DNA of 5,722 nt from Bacteroidales bacterium (GTDB lineage: Bacteria; Bacteroidota; Bacteroidia; Bacteroidales; UBA7960), in NCBI GenBank assembly GCA_003451785.1, contig DMJL01000104.1:1-5722 (forward strand), written 5' to 3'. The position numbers and the translations under genes were made by a program. Position 1 is the first letter of the stretch. Every line of letters starts with the position of its first letter. Shown here piece by piece: positions 4,841-5,722 of this stretch. Under the pieces are notes generated by a model. That model worked only from the letters and a program-made list of their open reading frames with translations. It was not told the origin of the DNA and ran no database searches.

Positions 4841-5722
4841 TTATTGAATAGTAACCAAGTTGCTTATACATAGCTGCTTGCAATCGAAGCATACATCGGG
4901 GCAATCACATTCTTCGAAAGCTTTTTCTACGATTTTGCGTTGTTGCATTAAGTGAAACTTGCTCGACCCACTTGCAGGGCTTCCGCTTGGGGGGCGTGCA
5001 ATCACACTCAATTTTAGGGGTGATAAATTCATTGCCATAAACGGCCAAGCACCCATATTTTGTGGCTCTTCTTGTACCCAAACTAAATGCCTTACATTGC
5101 TGTATCTTTTGAGAGTTTGTTGGAGCTGATGGATTGGCAGGGGGTACAATTGTTCCAATCGAATGATTGCAGTGTTGTTATATGCCTTTTTTTGCTGCTC
5201 TTCAAGAAGGTCGTAATAGATTTTTCCGCTACAGAGAAGTACGCGCTCTACCTGAGTTGGATCGGTATTTGGGTCGTCAATGATTTCCTTAAATGACCCT
5301 TGGCTTAGCTCCGTTATATCAGAAATACACTTAGGATGTCTCAATAGGCTTTTGGGAGTAAACACCACTAAAGGCTTCATGAAGTTGCGCATCATCTGGC
5401 GGCGTAGCAAATGAAAGTAGTTTGCCGGGGTAGTACAATTAGCAACTTGTATATTGTTGCCAGCGCATAAACTGAGAAATCGTTCTATTCTGGCGCTGGA
5501 ATGTTCGGGTCCCTGACCTTCGAATCCATGGGGAAGCAACAGTACCAACCCGTTGAATATTTTCCATTTCTCCTCGGCTGTGGTAAAAAAATGGTCAACA
5601 ATGATTTGTGCCCCATTGTGAAAATCGCCAAACTGCGCTTCCCAAATCACGAGTTTTTTGGGCGATGCCATTGCGTAGCCATATTCAAAGCCCATTACTC
5701 CGTATTCGCTTAGCAGTGAATT
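4841..5722 (-). CDS. sucA: 2-oxoglutarate dehydrogenase E1, C-terminal part (5' end outside window)
   Basis: The minus-strand frame is open to the right edge and gives the last 293 residues; full-length E1 proteins are about 900-950, so about one third is seen. The Met at 5695 is internal, since NSLLSEYGVMGFEYGYAM reads through it as family sequence. Further signatures are WEAQFGDFHNGAQ, LLPHGFEGQGPEHSSARIER, TPANYFHLLRRQ and FTPKSLLRHP, which belong to the thiamine-diphosphate pyrimidine-binding and C-terminal domains. The N-terminal GDG thiamine-diphosphate motif is outside the window. The enzyme decarboxylates 2-oxoglutarate and succinylates the lipoyl group of SucB. After the normal final helix (QQRKIVEKAF) the chain runs on for about 26 residues with five cysteines spaced CxCx3Cx2Cx3C, unlike most E1 ends. 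The stop lies 10 nt before sucB, so the two are surely co-transcribed; the promoter is beyond the window. Confidence 0.96.
   Translation of the reverse strand, partial: NSLLSEYGVMGFEYGYAMASPKKLVIWEAQFGDFHNGAQIIVDHFFTTAEEKWKIFNGLVLLLPHGFEGQGPEHSSARIERFLSLCAGNNIQVANCTTPANYFHLLRRQMMRNFMKPLVVFTPKSLLRHPKCISDITELSQGSFKEIIDDPNTDPTQVERVLLCSGKIYYDLLEEQQKKAYNNTAIIRLEQLYPLPIHQLQQTLKRYSNVRHLVWVQEEPQNMGAWPFMAMNLSPLKLSVIARPPSGSPASGSSKFHLMQQRKIVEKAFEECDCPDVCFDCKQLCISNLVTIQ

Noticed and set aside
5501..5713. A 70-codon plus-strand open frame opposite sucA
   Set aside because: It is antisense to strongly conserved E1 sequence and has no independent support.

Overview
The window looks like chromosomal DNA from a member of the Bacteroidota, probably an environmental lineage related to the Chitinophagales, Sphingobacteriales or Flavobacteriales; the exact order is inference. 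The support is: promoter elements of the Bacteroidota form (TTG, about 20 nt, TAnnTTTG); A-rich leaders with no Shine-Dalgarno sequence; an OmpH/Skp protein and a PorT-like outer-membrane barrel; and sucA and sucB genes whose proteins resemble the Bacteroidota type.

Layout, left to right. (1) Positions 1-417 (+) are the 3' third of a saccharopine dehydrogenase-like gene, followed by two hairpins. (2) Positions 521-685 are non-coding and hold short repeats: an 8-mer in three copies, a 13-nt palindrome and a decayed heptamer tandem. (3) A small secreted outer-membrane beta-barrel protein is encoded on the minus strand. (4) About 500 nt without a convincing gene follows. (5) A minus-strand tRNA pair, tRNA-Gly(GCC) then tRNA-Leu(UAA), has a textbook terminator after each tRNA. 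(6) A divergent promoter region drives tRNA-Gly leftwards and an ompH/skp-like periplasmic chaperone gene rightwards; ompH ends in a clear intrinsic terminator. (7) From 3012 to the right edge lies a tight minus-strand cluster: 2-oxoglutarate dehydrogenase E1 (sucA, N-terminal part outside the window), its E2 partner (sucB, 10 nt downstream) and a gamma-class carbonic anhydrase-like gene (16 nt further downstream).

How the genes work together. SucA decarboxylates 2-oxoglutarate and SucB passes the succinyl group to CoA, a TCA-cycle step that releases CO2. A co-transcribed gamma-carbonic anhydrase-like protein could hydrate that CO2 or act on a CoA ester; both links are inference. OmpH and the barrel protein are envelope functions unrelated to the suc cluster.

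No clearly new system is visible. The observations most worth checking are a five-cysteine C-terminal tail on SucA, the loss of the usual glycine loop in the peripheral-subunit-binding domain of SucB, a possible pseudoknot in the ompH leader, and a terminator placed between two tRNA genes that otherwise look like one transcription unit.
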